Positions 17,270 to 28,400 of a DNA stretch of 64,000 nucleotides are shown here, in pieces (position 1 is the first letter of the stretch; every line of letters starts with the position of its first letter). The DNA is taken from NCBI RefSeq assembly GCF_947495255.1, contig NZ_CANLYI010000012.1:25238-89237 (forward strand), given 5' to 3'. The notes below the pieces were generated by a model. It worked only from the letters and a program-made list of their open reading frames with translations. It had not been told where the DNA came from and did not search any database. Source of the DNA: an uncultured Winogradskyella sp. Lineage in GTDB: Bacteria > Bacteroidota > Bacteroidia > Flavobacteriales > Flavobacteriaceae. A program made the position numbers and the translations under genes.

Positions 17270-18943
17270 CTATTTTAATATTTCAATTAATCGATTAGGA
17301 TAATCAGTAATAATTCCATCGACATTCCATGATTTTACCTCATCCATATCTTTAACTTCATTAACCGTCCAAGGAATAATTTTGTAACCCTCTTCTTGAT
17401 ATTGTTTTACAGAAGTTTCATTTAATAATTTAAAATAAGGACTGATAATTTCTGGTTGGTAAGACAATGCTAGTAATTTTTCCTCTATATCCTCATTATC
17501 TTCAACCAATAAAGCGACTTCCATATTTGGCGCTTGCTTTTTTATTTCTTCGAGAATAGCTAAATCAAAAGATTGAAGATTTACACGACTCATCATGTCA
17601 TTCTTCTTTAATTCATCTAAAACTAAAGCCACATACGCTTTAGGTAAAGGCGTAAAAATATTGTAATATTCACGTTCAGATTTTATTTCAATATTAAATA
17701 AAACGTCAGAATTCTTTGCCTTAACCAAGTCGAAAACTTCAGACAGTAAAGGTTTGTATGTTTTTATCTTTTCTTGATTTGGATACGTTGGATGAATTTT
17801 AGAACCACAATCAAATTGCTTAATTTCATTATAATTCATTTTGTATAAATTATAATGTGTTTGTAATGAATCTGGAATAACACTTCCTTTGACATCTAAA
17901 CATATCACCGGATTCATAAAAGGCTCATGAGAAACGACCACCTTGTAATCTTTAGATATAACAATATCTAACTCCAAAGTGTTAACGCCTAAATCTATTG
18001 CTTTCTCAAAAGCTGGCAAGGAATTTTCAGGCAATAAACCTCTACAACCTCTATGACCTTGAATATCAATTTTCTTTACCTCATTGTTACAGCTCATACA
18101 TAAAAGTATTAAAAACCAAATTGTATTAATGTTCAATATTGGCAGAAAGGGTTGTTTGAGCAAATGTTTAATATCGCTGTTTTTTACTTCATCTGGAAAC
18201 ACATCTACACCATAAACCAATTTATCGCGATCCAAGTACATATAAGTACCAAACACACGATCCCAAACACTAAAAATGTTCCCGTAATTAGAATCTGTAT
18301 ATGGCAATCTATAATGATGATGCGTTTTGTGCATATCTGGAGAAATAATAAAATAACTCAAAGCTTTATCTAAACCTTTTGGTAATTTTATATTAGCATG
18401 TGTAAATTGAGTAAACACCAAGGACATTGCTTGGTATAACATTACTAAAGCGATTGGTGTGCCAACAACAAAAACGCCTAATAATGTAAAAGCAAATCTT
18501 ATTAAGCTTTCTACAGGATGATGTCTATTGGCTGTTGTAGTATCTACTTTATGATCTGTGTGGTGAACTAAATGAACCATCCAAAGTGGTTTTACCTTAT
18601 GCTCCACACAATGCGCCAAATACGCACCAAAAAAGTCGAGTAAAAAAACACCTAACAAAGCATACAACCATAAAGGCATCTGTGGCAGCCAATTAATAAT
18701 ACCAAAATCGTTTGCTTTTACCCAATCTGCAGAACCTAAAAGTAAAAATGCTAACGTAAAATTTATAATGATTGTTGTTAATGTAAAAAACAGATTTGGC
18801 CATGCATGTTTCCATTTTTTATAATCGAATTTAAATAAAGGAAAACCAGCTTCTAACAACCAAAAAAAAGTAAGTCCACCGACCAAACTGAGACTTCTAT
18901 GTAGAGACGGAATGGTTTCGAAGTAATTAATGATGTTTTCCAA
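17270..18943 (-). CDS. Fusion of a sterol desaturase/fatty-acid hydroxylase with a glycerophosphodiester phosphodiesterase
   Basis: A 557-residue protein. Residues 1-265 are a membrane di-iron hydroxylase of the sterol desaturase family, with His clusters HCVEH (111-115), HLVHHTDH (124-131), HH (141-142) and HKTHHHY (205-211). Residues 293-557 are a GDPD domain: GHRG (296-299), PENSLPAFEKAIDLGVNTLE, SHEPF, which hydrolyses glycerophosphodiesters to glycerol-3-phosphate. The join (about 268-286) is a signal-peptide-like stretch ending in a lipobox LLCMSC. The start is TTG at 18943, immediately after the TGA of the upstream gene, so translation is probably coupled. No in-frame stop separates the two parts. 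Confidence 0.85.
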   Translation of the reverse strand: MENIINYFETIPSLHRSLSLVGGLTFFWLLEAGFPLFKFDYKKWKHAWPNLFFTLTTIIINFTLAFLLLGSADWVKANDFGIINWLPQMPLWLYALLGVFLLDFFGAYLAHCVEHKVKPLWMVHLVHHTDHKVDTTTANRHHPVESLIRFAFTLLGVFVVGTPIALVMLYQAMSLVFTQFTHANIKLPKGLDKALSYFIISPDMHKTHHHYRLPYTDSNYGNIFSVWDRVFGTYMYLDRDKLVYGVDVFPDEVKNSDIKHLLKQPFLPILNINTIWFLILLCMSCNNEVKKIDIQGHRGCRGLLPENSLPAFEKAIDLGVNTLELDIVISKDYKVVVSHEPFMNPVICLDVKGSVIPDSLQTHYNLYKMNYNEIKQFDCGSKIHPTYPNQEKIKTYKPLLSEVFDLVKAKNSDVLFNIEIKSEREYYNIFTPLPKAYVALVLDELKKNDMMSRVNLQSFDLAILEEIKKQAPNMEVALLVEDNEDIEEKLLALSYQPEIISPYFKLLNETSVKQYQEEGYKIIPWTVNEVKDMDEVKSWNVDGIITDYPNRLIEILK

Positions 18944-19846
18944 TCAGTTTATATTTAGGTTAATAATCTTTTGTGCTTTCTTCAAATTTACTGAAGAAAT
19001 CTTAGATTCCCATACTGCAGCATTAGTTTCATCCTCTAAGATCTTATAAGCAGTGAAATACAAAAATGCCACAAATGACTGATTGGTTGTTTCTACAGTC
19101 TCAGCATCCATACGTTTTAATTGTCTCAGCACTTTTTTAGGACGCTTGGTAATTAAACTTTGCTGAATCTTTAAAAGCTCTACACGTTGTTTTAATGCTA
19201 AATGATTTTCTTCTGAATCTGATTCTAAAAATGCTTGAGTTTCATCTAAATAAATATTTGACAACCTAATGATATCAACTCTCACATTATCTTTCATATA
19301 CATTGAAAAATCTAAGTATTTTGAAGCTAAATAATAGGCCGAATAAAAGTCTTGTTCTTGACGGTAACCATTTAACTCTAGTGCTATAAATTCTGTATTT
19401 AGAGCATACTTCTGTATCATTACAGAAATGTTTTCTAAATCTTCAGATGTGTCATTTACATTTAAAATGTTACCATTTACATCTAATATTTTAATAGAAT
19501 CGTCATTAAACTTGTCTATATAGCGCTGACTTCTTTTACCCTTAATTTTCTCATATAAATCTGCGTATTGATACTCACTAACAATAACTGGTATAAAATT
19601 TTTCCAAATAACAGGACTTACTGTTTCATCCTCAAATAAGTTGTTTACAAAAACAATATTGCCTTGGTCGTCATTTACAAAAACCGGATATTGAAATTCT
19701 GTAGTTTCCTCCCAAACCATCAAAATCATTTTATTCTCAACAGATGCTAAACTTTGTGCAATTTCTAAATTAGTCATCCATGCCTGAGCAAACGAACCAT
19801 TTACTGTAAAAAGAATAAATACTGCTTTTATAAAGAGCTTTCTCAT
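18944..19846 (-). CDS. Secreted protein of unknown function, possibly thioredoxin-like
   Basis: A 300-residue protein with a signal peptide ending near FAQA (about 21). The first half (AQSLASVENKMILMVWEETT..NFIPVIVSEYQYADLYEKI) has the pattern of a thioredoxin-like domain without a CxxC motif; the second half is helical and charged. I do not recognise the family. Its TGA is followed at once by the TTG start of the desaturase-GDPD fusion gene, so the two are co-expressed. Role unknown; an envelope lipid link is suggested only by context. Confidence 0.6.
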   Translation of the reverse strand: MRKLFIKAVFILFTVNGSFAQAWMTNLEIAQSLASVENKMILMVWEETTEFQYPVFVNDDQGNIVFVNNLFEDETVSPVIWKNFIPVIVSEYQYADLYEKIKGKRSQRYIDKFNDDSIKILDVNGNILNVNDTSEDLENISVMIQKYALNTEFIALELNGYRQEQDFYSAYYLASKYLDFSMYMKDNVRVDIIRLSNIYLDETQAFLESDSEENHLALKQRVELLKIQQSLITKRPKKVLRQLKRMDAETVETTNQSFVAFLYFTAYKILEDETNAAVWESKISSVNLKKAQKIINLNIN

Positions 19847-19899
19847 ATGTGATTTTTTTTAACGGTTTATCATCAAAAATTATTCCTAAATACTAAAAA

Positions 19900-20394
19900 C
19901 TAGAATTGAATACGTTTTTTCATTTCTTCAACAATATTGAATGCAGCCGGACAAATAGCAACATTTTTCAATGTTAAATTAGAAATCTGTTGAAACTTCT
20001 TTCTATCTGTATGCGGAAATTCTCTGCATGCTTTTGGTCTTACATCATAAATAGAACAGTAATTATCCGAGCCTAAAAATGTGCAAGGCACAGACTGTAA
20101 TACATAATCATTCTCTTCATCTAAGTGCAAATACGTTTCAATAAATTGCTGCTCTTTCATTTTAAAAGATTTTGCAATACGCTGAATATCTTTATCTGTA
20201 AATAAAGGTCCTGTAGTTTTACAACAGTTAGCACACTCTAAGCAATCTGTGCGTTCAAACTCTTCTTCGTGTAATTCTTGCATTATATAGTCTAACTGCT
20301 TTGGTGGTTTCTTTTTTAGCTTAGTAAAAAAGGTTTTATTCTCCTTATGCTTATCTTTGGCGAGCTTTGGAAGGTTATTAATTTGGTCTTGCAT
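19900..20394 (-). CDS. YkgJ-family Cys-cluster protein
   Basis: A 164-residue protein with the YkgJ zinc/iron-chelating Cys cluster: CLECANCCK (51-59), then CTFLGSDNYCSIYDVRPKAC further on. The family is thought to bind an Fe-S cluster or zinc, but no reaction is established. A TAAATTTG box overlaps the upstream bases 20399-20406, only 5 bp before the ATG, so the transcript may have almost no leader. Divergent from the methyltransferase gene at 20465. Confidence 0.85.
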   Translation of the reverse strand: MQDQINNLPKLAKDKHKENKTFFTKLKKKPPKQLDYIMQELHEEEFERTDCLECANCCKTTGPLFTDKDIQRIAKSFKMKEQQFIETYLHLDEENDYVLQSVPCTFLGSDNYCSIYDVRPKACREFPHTDRKKFQQISNLTLKNVAICPAAFNIVEEMKKRIQF

Positions 20395-20464
20395 AAAACA
20401 AATTTAAGTAAAGTTCTCGATACATTTTCGAGAAAACTCGAAATCAATAGAACGCACAAAAACT

Positions 20465-21169
20465 ATGAATAAGGATATTTTTGGAAAAGCATTATTAGAT
20501 TACCAGAACGGAAACTATTCTATAGATATTATAACGTCTACTAATATTTCGGATGAAGACACTTTACCACTTCCTTATTTATTTAGAGACTATGCTGAAA
20601 TGCCAAAATTAGAGCAAAAAGCTTTGCAGTTATCTAAAGGAAATATTTTAGATGTTGGCTGTGGTTCTGGTAGTCACTCGTTGTGGTTACAAGATAAAGG
20701 CTTAAATGTAAAAGCCATTGATAACTCTAAAGGTGCTATTGAAGTATCTAAGAAACGTGGTGTTACTAATACTCAATTAAAACCTCTTTTAGAAGAAACC
20801 GAAACTTTTGATACCATATTATTATTGATGAATGGCACTGGAATTTTTCAAGAATTATCTCAGGTTGCTCAAAACTTGAAGCATTTAAAATCGCTATTAA
20901 AACCCGAAGGACAAATTCTTATTGATTCTTCTGACATTTCTTATATGTATGAGGACGAAGATGGTGGACAATGGTTAGATTTAAACCATGGTTATCCTGG
21001 AGAATTAGATTATTTCTTATCTTATAAAGGCGAAAAAGAAGATGCTATGAAATGGTTATATCTCGACTTTGAAACTTTGAAAACAGCTTGTTTAACTATT
21101 GGGTTACAATGTGAAAAAGTTATGGATGGTGAGCATTTTGATTATTTAGCGAGGATATGTTTCAATTAA
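20465..21169 (+). CDS. Class I SAM-dependent methyltransferase
   Basis: A 234-residue methyltransferase. Motif I is ILDVGCGSGSHSLWL (about 61-75) followed by the acidic end of strand 2 (AIDNSKGAIEV). Motif II region is TFDTILLLMNG. The layout fits small-molecule methyltransferases. Substrate is unknown. The last 24 bp overlap the end of the convergent lipoprotein gene. Confidence 0.85.
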   Translation: MNKDIFGKALLDYQNGNYSIDIITSTNISDEDTLPLPYLFRDYAEMPKLEQKALQLSKGNILDVGCGSGSHSLWLQDKGLNVKAIDNSKGAIEVSKKRGVTNTQLKPLLEETETFDTILLLMNGTGIFQELSQVAQNLKHLKSLLKPEGQILIDSSDISYMYEDEDGGQWLDLNHGYPGELDYFLSYKGEKEDAMKWLYLDFETLKTACLTIGLQCEKVMDGEHFDYLARICFN

Positions 21170-21901
21170 ACGTATTGGCACATCAAATGAAACGGACGAC
21201 CGAACCACCTCTCCCAAATAAATTCCCGATTCCCATTTATGAACTCCATTAATCTTAATCATTAAAGCATCATTAATAATTGGCTCTCTAGTTTCTGCGT
21301 TCTTGAATTTAACATCACTGATAACTCCATTCTTTTCAATTATAAAAGAAATTTCGCAATAGTTTTTTTTATTATAATGATCGACTTCAAAATCGGCAAA
21401 ACCCAAATATTCTATAAAATCAATTTCTTTATTTTCAATTATAAATCTTGGTTGTTTATGAAGTATCCATGACCAATATACTTTACCTGAATCCATCTCA
21501 GGTTTAATATCCCTTATAAATTCTTTAGTTTTTCTAAATTCATCTATCGCACCCAATTTAGCTACCTCAAAGATATCATTCCCATACTCCTCATAGATGA
21601 GCTCTTTAATCTTTTCCCTATAACATTTTGAACCTTCCAAAACAACACATCCACCAAGACTAAGAATAATTCCATAATTTTCAACTAAATATTCTCGATA
21701 AAACTCTTTAAATCCATCTGTCTTTATTACAGAAATCAATCCATACGAAATCAACTCATACTTACCTGAATTAGCATCCTTAATCGCTTCGGTAATTCCT
21801 TCTTCACAAGAAAATATATAATACTTAATTGTACCCTTATTAGTTCTACAAGATGTAATTAGCAAGAAGAATATTGATATACTTAAAACTATGTTTTTCA
21901 T
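21146..21901 (-). CDS. Lipoprotein with TonB-C-like C-terminal domain
   Basis: A 251-residue lipoprotein (lipobox LLITSC, Cys18). The middle is helical and charged with no recognised domain. The C-terminal 75 residues (CEISFIIEKNGVISDVKFKN..KINGVHKWESGIYLGEVV..FDVPIRL) follow the pattern of the TonB C-terminal fold seen in many Bacteroidetes energy-transducer-like proteins. There is no TonB membrane helix, so it is more likely a lipoprotein carrying this fold than a true transducer. Convergent with the methyltransferase, with a 24-bp overlap. Confidence 0.65.
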   Translation of the reverse strand: MKNIVLSISIFFLLITSCRTNKGTIKYYIFSCEEGITEAIKDANSGKYELISYGLISVIKTDGFKEFYREYLVENYGIILSLGGCVVLEGSKCYREKIKELIYEEYGNDIFEVAKLGAIDEFRKTKEFIRDIKPEMDSGKVYWSWILHKQPRFIIENKEIDFIEYLGFADFEVDHYNKKNYCEISFIIEKNGVISDVKFKNAETREPIINDALMIKINGVHKWESGIYLGEVVRSSVSFDVPIRLIETYPR

Positions 21902-21930
21902 ACATTATTAAAAACGATAGTATCTCTTGC

Positions 21931-23547
21931 TTATTGCACCTCACCACCTACAACAGTCTTCAACACCTTAATATTAGGAATCGCTTTAGCTTCAACTGTC
22001 ATAATATCTTGATCTAAGATGATGAAATCTGCAAATTTCCCAACTTCAATACTTCCTTTTTCGTTTTCTTCAAAATTAGAATAAGCTGCCCAAATAGTCA
22101 TTCCTTTTAAAGCTTGTTCTCTAGTTAAAGCATTTTCTATTTGAAAACCGCCTTCTGGATATTGTTCTAAATCTTGTCTAGCAACGGCTGCATAAAACGT
22201 TAAAAACGGACTTACTTGCTCTACCGGAAAATCGGTACCTAATGCTACTTTTCCGTAAGCTTCTAATAATTGTTTGTAGGCATACGCACCTTTTATACGT
22301 TCTGCTCCTACTCTATCTTCTGCCCAATACATATCGCTTGTTGCATGTGTTGGTTGAATAGATGGCATTACATTTTTATACAAATCAAAATCCTGAGCAG
22401 ATACAATTTGTGCATGTTCTACTCGCCAACGTCTGTCGTCTTTTCCTTTTAAAACTTTATTGTATGTTTCTAAAACGGCTCTGTTTGCTGAATCTCCAAT
22501 GGCATGCGTATTCATTTGAAACTCTGAATTTGCAATGCGTTCTGCAGATTTTTTTAAGGTTTCTAAATCGGTAACCAATAAGCCTAAATGACCTGGTTTA
22601 TCAGAATATGGTTCTTTAAGCATAGCTCCTCTAGAACCAAGTGCGCCATCTGCATAAAACTTAAATGAACGTACATTAAGTCGGTCTGTTTTTGTGATAC
22701 CTTTATTTAAAAAGTAATCTAAGTTGTCTTCGGAATAAGATACCATCGCGTATATGCGCATTTTTAATTTTCCTGATTCTTGAAGATTTTCTATAATTTC
22801 TATAGACTCTTTACTTAATCCTGCATCATCAACCGTTGTTAAACCCAAATCAAAACATATTTTCTGTGCTTCTAATAAGGCTTTAGTTTGGTCTAATTTT
22901 GTAGGCTTTGGCCAATAATCCATTACCAATTCTTCTGCATTATCGATTAAAATTCCTGTAAGCTTTCCGTTTTCAACAACGACTTCTCCACCATCAATTT
23001 TAGAATTTTTAGTGACTTTACCTAAATCTAAAGCAGCTTGATTTGCTAATATGGCATGGCCATCAATACGTATTAAAGCAATAGGTGTATTCGGAAATAA
23101 TTTATCTAATAAAGTTTTATTTGGAAATTCTTTTTCTTCCCAATCATTTTGATCCCATCCTCTTCCTAATATAAATTCATTATGTTTTTCATTCTGAAAG
23201 TCTAAAACGCGTTTTACAACATCCTCAAAACTTTTTGTACCAACCAAATCGACTGCTTGTTGATTAAATCCTAAACCTAAGAAATGACAATGTGCATCTA
23301 TAAAACCTGGTAAAAGGGTTTTACCATTAGCGTTAAGCGTATCAATGGCTTTATATTTATCATTAATTTCTGAAGTTGAACCAACAGCTATTATTTTACC
23401 ATCTTTTACAGCAAAAGATTCAGCTTTACTAAAGTCATTATCTACTGTATAAATGTTTGCATTAGTAACAATTAAATCGGCTTGTTGTTTGTCTTTTTGA
23501 CATGCGAAGATTGTAAGTAATGTTAGAATGGATATTAATTTCTTCAT
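21931..23547 (-). CDS. Amidohydrolase (YtcJ-like) lipoprotein
   Basis: A 538-residue member of the amidohydrolase superfamily in the YtcJ-like subgroup, with a lipoprotein signal (Cys16, TIFACQ). Metal-site motifs are GFIDAHCHF near 80, the Glu/His-containing central barrel (NTHAIGDSANR) and LGTDFPVE for the late Asp. These enzymes hydrolyse C-N bonds of amides or cyclic compounds; the natural substrate is unknown. It sits behind a clear terminator and reads as a single-gene unit, exported to the envelope. Confidence 0.87.
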   Translation of the reverse strand: MKKLISILTLLTIFACQKDKQQADLIVTNANIYTVDNDFSKAESFAVKDGKIIAVGSTSEINDKYKAIDTLNANGKTLLPGFIDAHCHFLGLGFNQQAVDLVGTKSFEDVVKRVLDFQNEKHNEFILGRGWDQNDWEEKEFPNKTLLDKLFPNTPIALIRIDGHAILANQAALDLGKVTKNSKIDGGEVVVENGKLTGILIDNAEELVMDYWPKPTKLDQTKALLEAQKICFDLGLTTVDDAGLSKESIEIIENLQESGKLKMRIYAMVSYSEDNLDYFLNKGITKTDRLNVRSFKFYADGALGSRGAMLKEPYSDKPGHLGLLVTDLETLKKSAERIANSEFQMNTHAIGDSANRAVLETYNKVLKGKDDRRWRVEHAQIVSAQDFDLYKNVMPSIQPTHATSDMYWAEDRVGAERIKGAYAYKQLLEAYGKVALGTDFPVEQVSPFLTFYAAVARQDLEQYPEGGFQIENALTREQALKGMTIWAAYSNFEENEKGSIEVGKFADFIILDQDIMTVEAKAIPNIKVLKTVVGGEVQ

Positions 23548-23579
23548 AAGGATTGGTTTATAAGCATTGTAAAAATAAG

Positions 23580-23607
23580 AAAAGCGTTCCGGATTTGGAA
23601 CGCTTTT
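23580..23607 (-). terminator. Strong terminator after the barrel/TPR operon
   Basis: An exact 11-bp stem (AAAAGCGTTCC with its complement at 23597-23607) and a six-base loop, with T-rich sequence on the minus strand after the stem. It separates the outer-membrane barrel gene from the amidohydrolase gene. Confidence 0.85.
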
Positions 23608-23659
23608 ATATATAACAAAGAAAGAGGTTGCCTAATTAAGTTCGCAATACCTATTCTAT

Positions 23660-25381
23660 TTAAAAATCAAACTGGTAAGTTGCTCCAGCCAATACCTGAA
23701 TACCTTGAACTGGGAAATTTAACCAACGGTCATAATCTTGGTTAAAAATGTTATTCGCTTTTGCAAAGAAGGATAATTGGTCATTTAATTTATAACCAAC
23801 ATGTGCATTAAGGTCGAAGTAACTGTCTAAGCTTTCTCTTGTTGCAATTGGTAAAGAAAACAGAGTATTTACTATTCTTTCGTCTTTACGTTCACCAACA
23901 AAATATCCACTAGCTCCTGCAAACCATTGTTCTGAAATTTGATAATCTAAAAATATAGATGCTTCTAAATCTGGTAAGTTCCATGCTTGCGCTTGATCTT
24001 TCGTATCATAAGCAAAATATTCTCCTTTAATTCCTAAAGAAAAATTTCTATTGACATCAACATTCAATTCACCAGAAATAGAGAACGTTGTTATATTATC
24101 GTAAACGACACCAAATGAATTTCCGTATTGGTAATCTTCTGTTGGTGTAGCAAGGGCATCATTAGATTTATATAATGCTTTATCTTTTTCTGAGCCATAA
24201 TTACCTCTTACATTATAACTCACGTTATTAGTTAATTTTCCTTTAACACCAACAAAAGCTATAAATTGTTGATTGGTCGGAGCTATAGAAAGTGTAGGCG
24301 ATACAAACGGATTAATATTTGCGAAATCATAATATGAATTCTGAACCACTTCACCCGTTAAACCACCATAACCAATTAAAAGTTCATCCACTAAACGGTA
24401 AGACGCTTCAACATTTGGATGAATATAAAATTTACTTTTACTCAATTCTGTATCATTAAGGTACGTTAATCGTACGCCTAAATTAAGTGTTAAATCATCC
24501 TTATTTAATTGGTACGAAGGTGCTAAACCAAACATAAAATTACCATAATTTAATTCTGCTATTCCGTTGTAATCCGTATCAAAACTTCCTGCTATTCCGT
24601 CTAAAAACACCTCAGCATCAATATCTGCATCTCTTATAGAAACTTCAAAATTTGTATTTGCCATAAAACGATTTTCACCAGAACTTCTGTCATCTCCAAA
24701 ACGTCTAAAACGAATGCTAGCATCTTTAACAAGAGCATCATTAAAATTAATTTTTCCACCAATATTAAAACTTGTGTAATTATGTTTTGGGTCAATAACA
24801 TCTGCTTCTGCTTGCCCAAAATAATCTTGTGGCAAACCATACCAATTATAAGTTTGTAAATCAAAACCTCCATCTACTTTCCATGTAAAGTCTCTTAGGT
24901 TTTTAGTGTAGTGTGCATTCAGTTTTGTTTTAGAAAAATTATCGTCTAATAATAAATCATCAATTCCACCTTGTGAGGAATGGTGACTAAAATAACCACC
25001 AACATTCTCATCTCTACTTAACTCATGGTTTAAATACACTTCACCCAAAATAGTTGTATAAGTCCCAATACCTAGTGATGCATAATTATCGTATAACTTA
25101 ACAGCTTTAACTTTATCTACAGTTGCCGCTTTTCCTTTTGCTGGTGTAAATGTAGAAGCTACGGGAATTGAGAAAATATTATATTTTATTTCCTTTTTCT
25201 TCACTGCGTTGGAGTCATTCAATTTTGGATTATCCTTAATTTTAAAGGCATCTGAAATTGTTGGCTTATATGGCTTAATAACATTAACCGTTTGATCTGC
25301 TATAGTATCTTTTTCTTGAGCAACCAAACAAGCAAGACTACTTGATATGGTTAGTATAAAAATTAAAAACTTGATTTTCAT
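23660..25381 (-). CDS. Outer-membrane beta-barrel protein (TonB-receptor-like, no plug)
   Basis: A 573-residue protein with a signal peptide (about 1-21, LACLVAQ). A short N-terminal region containing VIKPYKPTISDAFKIKDNP is followed by many alternating amphipathic strands and a terminal strand ending in Phe (VLAGATYQFDF), the signature of an outer-membrane barrel. It resembles the barrel of TonB-dependent receptors but has no plug domain. It follows the large TPR gene by 61 bp on the same strand, a pairing common in flavobacteria, so the two probably work together in envelope assembly. Function unknown. Confidence 0.78.
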   Translation of the reverse strand: MKIKFLIFILTISSSLACLVAQEKDTIADQTVNVIKPYKPTISDAFKIKDNPKLNDSNAVKKKEIKYNIFSIPVASTFTPAKGKAATVDKVKAVKLYDNYASLGIGTYTTILGEVYLNHELSRDENVGGYFSHHSSQGGIDDLLLDDNFSKTKLNAHYTKNLRDFTWKVDGGFDLQTYNWYGLPQDYFGQAEADVIDPKHNYTSFNIGGKINFNDALVKDASIRFRRFGDDRSSGENRFMANTNFEVSIRDADIDAEVFLDGIAGSFDTDYNGIAELNYGNFMFGLAPSYQLNKDDLTLNLGVRLTYLNDTELSKSKFYIHPNVEASYRLVDELLIGYGGLTGEVVQNSYYDFANINPFVSPTLSIAPTNQQFIAFVGVKGKLTNNVSYNVRGNYGSEKDKALYKSNDALATPTEDYQYGNSFGVVYDNITTFSISGELNVDVNRNFSLGIKGEYFAYDTKDQAQAWNLPDLEASIFLDYQISEQWFAGASGYFVGERKDERIVNTLFSLPIATRESLDSYFDLNAHVGYKLNDQLSFFAKANNIFNQDYDRWLNFPVQGIQVLAGATYQFDF

Positions 25382-25442
25382 TTTATATGTTTTGATTTGA
25401 ATTTGCTTTGACTAGGAGACCCCTTTTTTCAAAGGGACTGTT

Positions 25443-28400
25443 TTAGTCTTCAGTTTCAATTGATGAATTCGTTTTTGCTTCTTCTAATTTTATTTTGTTT
25501 AATTCTTGTTGCGCTTCATTTACAACCTCTGTAAAATCTGGGAAGTTGCTAATCACACTTTCTAATATGTATGTCGCTTGGAAGGCATCACCTAAAGCAT
25601 AGAAGTTTTTAGCCATAACCACCAAACCTTTGGCACTAAACAATTTATAGCTTCCGTAATCTTTAGCTAATTTTTGAATCACAGTGTTTGAAGCTTCATA
25701 ATCACCTGCTTTGCTTTTAAAATATCCATTATAGAATAAAGCTTCTGCAGCTACGCTTCCTGTTGCTAATTTTTCAACCTCAGCATAAGCCGTTTTGGCT
25801 TTAGATTCGTTTCCTATTTTAATGGCAGAACGTGCAATGGTTAATTTAGCATCGCTTTTTACTTTGTTATCTAAATTAGCATTACTCAATACTTTCTCTG
25901 CATAACTTTCTGCTTTTGCAAAATCTTCTGTTTGGTAGTACGCATTCATTAAATTAGATTGCGCGTAGATTACATTCTGAGGATAATCTGCTTCAAGCTC
26001 TAAACCTTTTAAAACTGGTATGGCTTTCTCCCAATTAGAATTACTTAAATAGATTTCACAAAGTTTAACAGTTGCCTGTTCTGTATATTCAGATTTTGGA
26101 GCCTCAACAACCGCTTTATAATGAGGTTGTGCGTTTTCTAATAAGTCCTTCTTATAATATAATTGTGCTACATAGAAATGGGCTTTTAAACTGTGAATAC
26201 CGTTTGGAAACTCATTTAAATATTTATTAAATTGACGAATAGCTTTATCCGTATCATTATCTAAATACGGCTTTTCTGCTGCTAAATAAGTGGTGTTATC
26301 TAAATCTACATCAGTAACCTCAACATAATCTAAAGTCCTAACCCAAGTAGCATATTCATCTACGCGACCTAAATCGATATAAATTAAACGCACTGTTGAA
26401 ACTGCCTGAACTGCTTCACCAGAACCTGGAAAATCTGTCGCTACTTTTTTGAATTTACTTAGTGCGCGTTCATTGTCATTGCCATTGTAATACACCAAAC
26501 CTTGTCTTAATAAAGCTTTAGATGTAAATGCGCTTCTGCTGTATTCAGAATTTAGGCGATCATACGTTTGCATCGCTTTATCGGTGTCGTTTGCTTTAAC
26601 ATAAGAATTTGCTAACTCGTACATGGCATCATCTCGCAAAGCAGATTTAGGATAATCACTAATAAATGATTTTAATTCTGAAATTTTAGAAGACCCTTTT
26701 CCTAAATATCCTTCGCTCATAGCAATTTGAAATGCGGCATAATCAGTTTCAATCTTATTAATCTTAATCGCTTTTTTATAAGCTGAAATAGCATCGTTAT
26801 AATTACTAGAAACAAAATAACCATCTGCTAATCTTAAATAAGCATCATTTTGACGCAATTGATCGCTTGACTTGGTTTTGATGAATTTTTCAAAATAACT
26901 AGATGCGTTTGTATAATCCTTCAACTTAAAATACGTGTAAGCTAAATTGTAATTAAGGTTTTCATATTCTACTAAACTAGAAGCTTCACTTAAACCTGCA
27001 AATTGTTTAAAACCAATAAGCGCATCATTATAATTGGTTAAATTGTATTCTGTTTCAGCTTTCCAAAAGGTTGCTTTCGCCACAAAAACTGGATCTCTTG
27101 GTTCTTTTAATGAACTCTTAAATAAAGCTAATGCTTCATTGTACTTATTTTCATTATATAATTCTACGGCTCTAAAAAATGCTACTTTTTGATAAGCTGC
27201 TTTGTTTTCAAAACTATTTTTACCTTTTAAAAGTTCTAAGGCTTCCTTGTAGTTTTTAGATGTGATGTAAGAATCGATTAAAAGCGTTTCGACTTCATCT
27301 TTAAATCCAGATTCAGGATATTGATTTAAGTAACCTGTTAAAACTTGCGGAATGGATTGGTATGGATTTCCAATTTCATAACTAATCTTAGCGTAATTTA
27401 GCCAAGCATCTTCCTGAATTTTTAAATCATAATCCATTTGAGACGCATTTCTAAAAGCATTTAATGCTTCTTGCTTTTTATCTAAATTGATATAGCTTTC
27501 TCCTAAATGGTAATACGCATTCTGTGCTACGGAATTATCGCCTCCAATAATTTTATTGAATTCTGAAATAGCACTTTCAAAATCATTCTGCTTGTAATAG
27601 GCATAACCTAATTGGTAATAATCTGTATTACTCCATTTTCTATCCTTGCCTTTGTAGTCTTTTAGATAAGGTATAGCAGCTTCATATTGCCCAAGATTAA
27701 AAAAACTCTCACCAATAATTTTTGATAATTCAGACTTTTCAGCTGCATTACTTTTTGGTAATTGCTCATTCGCTAATTCTATGGCTTTATCAAACTTTCC
27801 TAATTTAAAATTTAAGTCGGCTTGGTAGTAAGATAATTTCTCTTTGTATTTTTCATTGTCACTGACTTGGTCAAAATACTCGTTAGCTGTATCGTAATCA
27901 TCACCTTGATATGCTAAAAACCCAATATAATATTTAGCTTGCGAACCATATTCTTCAGAATTTACAACTCTGTTTAAGTATTTGGTTGCTTCCTTCTCGT
28001 CTTTAGTAGAATACAAGGAATAGCCATAATTAAAGTTGAAACGTTCCTTTTCTGCACGTGCCATGCTTCTTTCATCTACGCGCTCGTACCATTTACGCGC
28101 ATACGCATATTTTCCGTTGTTAAAATAATAGTCTGCAACATCTAAAAAAGCTGTATTTCTTTTAGTGCTTGTTGGATATTCATCAACAAAATTGGTAATT
28201 AAATCGTCTGCATTTTTCTGATTTAAACGCACTGCACAATTGGCAATGTAATACGCACAATCAGATTGTATGGTAATATCGTTTGTATCGTCTTTAACAT
28301 CGTCGAACAAAGACTGAGCAGCCTTGTATTGCTTGTTGTTATATAAAGTTAATGCTTTTTGATAGTCTTGTAAATCGCTAGTATAAACGGCAGATTTCTG

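Noticed and set aside
17270..18943. Two separate genes in place of the desaturase-GDPD fusion
   Set aside because: No stop codon separates the parts; a TTG or ATT internal start is possible but the first part would still run through.
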